In this document: piece after piece, positions 29,696-32,049 of the stretch
How positions within the stretch are numbered: position 1 is the first letter of the stretch
Layout: the number at the start of each line of letters is the position of its first letter
NCBI GenBank assembly: GCA_009694295.1
Contig: SHVJ01000017.1
Span: 1-32,049 of the forward strand
Length of the DNA: 32,049 nucleotides
Source of the DNA: Acidimicrobiia bacterium
Lineage (GTDB): Bacteria > Actinomycetota > Acidimicrobiia > IMCC26256 > PALSA-555
Reading direction: 5' to 3'
The notes under the pieces: model-generated
What the model was told of the DNA's origin: nothing
The model's input: only the letters and a program-made list of their open reading frames with translations
Database searches by the model: none
Program-made: the position numbers and the translations under genes

Positions 29696-31701
29696 GCCGG
29701 GACCTTTTCCTTGGGGCGTGCTCCAGGCGTCGCCGGTACTGGCCCCCCCGTGCGCCGACGGCGCAGCGACGGAGTGAGCGCAAGCATCGTGCCGAGCGCG
29801 ACGACACCGCCGCCGATCCACAGCCAGATGACCATCGGGTTGACAGCCACACCGATCGTGACGCGACCGCGCGCGCTGGGCGAAGAGATGAGGGTCAGGT
29901 AGAGGTCGCGGGTCAATCCGCTCTTCACCGCCGGCGTGGGTATGCCGGTCGCCGTGCCGGGGAAGCTCTTGATCGCCGGCTCGAAGATCCCGAGGTCGTG
30001 GTCGCCGCGGTGCACGCGGAGACGAGCTGTGGCCGACGAGTTCTGGCCTGTGCGCTCAAAACGGGTGTTGAGGTACGTAACGCGATAGCCCGAGACGATC
30101 GCAGACTCGCCGCGTGTCAGTCGAACTTCGCCCTTCGTGTCGTAGGTGTTGGAGGCGACCAACGAGATGGCGATGAGCACGATCCCTGTGTGTACGACCA
30201 GTCCGCCATAGAGGCGCGGGTTCCCCCAAACCGCGCGAACAGTCGAGGTTGGCCAACTTTCGCTCGTAGCCGTCCGCCGCGCCCGGGCTCCCACCACGAA
30301 CTGCCGCACGATGCCGGCGATCGCGAACGCGGCCAGCCCGAAGGTGACGGTGTCGGTGATCCCGTGGGCACCCAGTGCGATAGCCGCGAGCATCGTGAGA
30401 CCACCGATCCACGCCGGGATCAACAGTCGCCGCTGGAGCACATCGCTGCTGGCCGCCCGCCACGGCAAGGCCGGCGCCACCGCCATGAGGAACAGCAAAG
30501 CGAGCCCGAGCGGCGTCGTCATCCGGTTGAAGTACGGCTCCCCGACCGACAGCTGACGACCTTGGAGCGCCTCGGCGAGCAGCGGGTACACGGTGCCCAG
30601 CAGCACGACGAACGCGAGCCCAGCGAACAAGAGGTTGTTGCCCAGGAAGGCCGACTCACGCGAGACCGGCGAGTCGATCTTGCCCGGCACGCGCAGCTGA
30701 TCACCGCGCCAGGCGATGAGCCCGATGCCGGTCGTCGCTACGAGAGCGAGGAACCCGAGCAACCACGGACCGATCGGTGACTCCGTGAACGAGTGCACGG
30801 AGTTGAGGACGCCGGATCTCGTGAGGAACGTGCCGAGGATCGTGAGACAGAACGTGGCGATGACCAACGAGAGGTTCCAGACGCGAAGCATGCCGCGACG
30901 CTCTTGCACGATCACCGAGTGGATGAACGCGGTGCCCGTGAGCCACGGCAGGAGCGACGCGTTCTCCACCGGATCCCACGCCCAGTAACCACCCCAACCG
31001 AGCACCGCGTAGCTCCACCAAGCGCCCAGGATGATCCCGACGGTCAAGAAACCCCACGCGACGAGCGTCGATCGGCGGATGTCGGCGAGCCACCCCTCGC
31101 CGAAGCGGCCGGTCGCGAGTGCGGCGACCGCGAACGCGAACGGCACCGTGAACCCGACGTAGCCGAGGTAGAGCATCGGCGGATGGATCGCCATCAGCCA
31201 GTGGTTCTGGAGCAGCGCGTTCGGCCCGCGACCATCGAGCGGAGCGACCTGAGTGTGGAAGGGATTCGCAGGACCCAGCATCAGCGCAAAGAAGAAGAGT
31301 GCGACGCACAGACCTACGAGCGTCGCCCACGCGACCAGCGGATCCGTCGCTCGGTCACGAAAGCGATGTACAGCGAACGCGAGGTAGCCACCGAGGATGA
31401 GCGCCCACAGGAGGATCGAGCCTTCGAGCGCGGCCCAGAGCCCAGCGATGGTGAACAGCAGCGGCGTGGAACGCGCGTTGTTCTCGGCGACGTACGTGAG
31501 CGAGAAGTCGTGGGTGAGCAATGCCCACTCCATCGCCACCACACCGATCACTGCACACGCCAGCACACCGAACACGTAGCGGCGACCGAGGCGGAGCAAC
31601 GCTGCGTCGTGACGACGAATCCCTACCGCGAGCGTGATGACACCGAGGAACGACGCACTCACACCCAGCGTGAGCGCGGCGTAACCGAGCGCAGCCTTCA
31701 C
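29692..31701 (-). CDS. ccmF: CcmF cytochrome c haem lyase subunit
   Basis: The 669-residue core of the System I haem ligase, joining haem from CcmE to apocytochrome c. It is a polytopic membrane protein with the tryptophan-rich WWD-type signature GWGGYWAWDPVENASLLPW (about residues 225-250) and conserved histidines near HDFSLTYVAENNA, HPPMLYLGY and IHSVIV that serve as haem ligands in this family. GTG 31701 overlaps the ccmE stop (GTGA), and its stop overlaps ccmG. It is distinct from System II CcsA/CcsB, which most Actinobacteria use. Confidence 0.97.
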   Translation of the reverse strand: MKAALGYAALTLGVSASFLGVITLAVGIRRHDAALLRLGRRYVFGVLACAVIGVVAMEWALLTHDFSLTYVAENNARSTPLLFTIAGLWAALEGSILLWALILGGYLAFAVHRFRDRATDPLVAWATLVGLCVALFFFALMLGPANPFHTQVAPLDGRGPNALLQNHWLMAIHPPMLYLGYVGFTVPFAFAVAALATGRFGEGWLADIRRSTLVAWGFLTVGIILGAWWSYAVLGWGGYWAWDPVENASLLPWLTGTAFIHSVIVQERRGMLRVWNLSLVIATFCLTILGTFLTRSGVLNSVHSFTESPIGPWLLGFLALVATTGIGLIAWRGDQLRVPGKIDSPVSRESAFLGNNLLFAGLAFVVLLGTVYPLLAEALQGRQLSVGEPYFNRMTTPLGLALLFLMAVAPALPWRAASSDVLQRRLLIPAWIGGLTMLAAIALGAHGITDTVTFGLAAFAIAGIVRQFVVGARARRTATSESWPTSTVRAVWGNPRLYGGLVVHTGIVLIAISLVASNTYDTKGEVRLTRGESAIVSGYRVTYLNTRFERTGQNSSATARLRVHRGDHDLGIFEPAIKSFPGTATGIPTPAVKSGLTRDLYLTLISSPSARGRVTIGVAVNPMVIWLWIGGGVVALGTMLALTPSLRRRRTGGPVPATPGARPKEKVPA

Positions 31702-32049
31702 GTGGCGTCGTCCGTCTTCTCCGCGTCCACCTTGGGTGGCGTGTATTCGTTGCCGTGCCGGATCAGGATGCGATCAGAGTCGAACGCCTTGCCTTGGCTC
31801 CACTTGCCCTCGCACACCACCGGCACGCCGTCCTTGAAGAGGTCCGGCGGATCACCCTGGTGCAGGACCACGGCCGTCTTCTTGCCGTCGGTGACCTCGA
31901 AGCGGACGCCGCGGCTCGTCTCGCTGACGCTTCCGGGCACCACCTTTCCCGCAAGCCGGAAGCGGTCGGTGCCCTGCTCAGCGCGGTCGTGCACTGCCTC
32001 GGACACCGAGCGGAAGTAGACGACGTTCTCGGACAACACCACCCCGAGC
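31698..32049 (-). CDS. ccmE: CcmE haem chaperone, cut at the right window edge
   Basis: The C-terminal 116 or so residues of CcmE, the periplasmic-side chaperone that binds haem covalently before passing it to CcmF. The beta-barrel domain is visible (VVYFRSVSEA, VVPGSVSETSRGVRFEVTDG, HQGDPPDLFKDGVPVVCEGKW) and the haem-binding motif is the classical HxxxY form, HGNEY, rather than the CxxxY form of some archaeal and bacterial CcmE. The frame is still open at 32049, so the N-terminal membrane anchor lies outside. ccmABCD would be expected further right. Confidence 0.95.
   Translation of the reverse strand, partial: LGVVLSENVVYFRSVSEAVHDRAEQGTDRFRLAGKVVPGSVSETSRGVRFEVTDGKKTAVVLHQGDPPDLFKDGVPVVCEGKWSQGKAFDSDRILIRHGNEYTPPKVDAEKTDDAT

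Noticed and set aside
30793-32019. 408-codon plus-strand open frame
   Set aside because: Antisense to ccmF and ccmE; dominated by Arg/Glu/His, no family features.
1-32049. tRNA, rRNA, CRISPR arrays, insertion sequences, prophage genes, riboswitches
   Set aside because: Looked for by eye; no cloverleaf-like sequence with CCA context, no regularly spaced direct repeats, no transposase or integrase and no conserved riboswitch core was recognised. Gaps are too short for most of these.

Overview
The window is a chromosomal stretch of a high-G+C actinobacterium, most likely a deep-branching one such as Acidimicrobiia. This rests on a WhiB1-type regulator beside a PdtaS-type histidine kinase, a Kgd-type fused 2-oxoglutarate dehydrogenase, a DUF3107 (TB9.4-like) protein, a paired ArsA/Get3-like ATPase operon and an Mrp protein without the usual CxxC. 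These sit together with a System I (Ccm) cytochrome c maturation operon and a mitochondrial-type aconitase. The lineage is an inference; no rRNA is present. Genes are tightly packed, many starts are GTG, many neighbours overlap by 4 bases (ATGA or GTGA), and no intergenic gap exceeds about 190 bases.

Layout. 1-1027: the end of an unrecognised protein and a frame-disrupted glycosyltransferase. 1094-4762: kgd, with a tandem Ala-Pro-Val-Ala linker repeat. 4759-7246 (minus): dapA and a 14-helix MFS exporter. 7272-9764: TSUP permease, family 5 uracil-DNA glycosylase (opposite strand) and a lipid kinase, ended by a bidirectional hairpin. 9825-12515: glycerophosphodiester phosphodiesterase, whiB1 and pdtaS. 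12612-15032 (minus): DUF3107 and two Get3-like ATPases. 15145-21130: a Fe-S neighbourhood (mrp, a cysteine-bearing HTH regulator, a group I cysteine desulfurase, nfuA) that also holds a VOC protein, a DUF169 protein and a DUF1295 membrane protein. 21149-23745: an ATP-grasp ligase followed by a radical SAM protein with a Cys-Cys-Ala-Glu-Pro tail; this is the best candidate for an uncharacterised pathway. 23758-26537 (minus): aconitase coupled to a small exported protein. 26646-27304 (minus): a vapBC module with AT-rich promoter and operator. 27363-32049 (minus): ccmE-ccmF-ccmG-ccmH-ccmI and a cyclophilin, cut by the right edge.

How it works together. Several products make or use Fe-S clusters: Mrp, NfuA and the cysteine desulfurase make or carry them; WhiB1, aconitase, the uracil glycosylase and the radical SAM protein use them. 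The regulator between mrp and the desulfurase gene has cysteines in a SufR-like arrangement and an inverted repeat over its own promoter, so it probably senses cluster supply.

The clearest non-coding pattern is regulatory. A TANNNT hexamer, often TAGCCT, lies 6-9 bases before many start codons, as expected for leaderless mRNAs. At three divergent gene pairs the two opposing -10 elements overlap in a single near-palindromic site (7254-7263, 16366-16372, 21137-21143). No tRNA, rRNA, CRISPR array, insertion sequence or prophage was seen.
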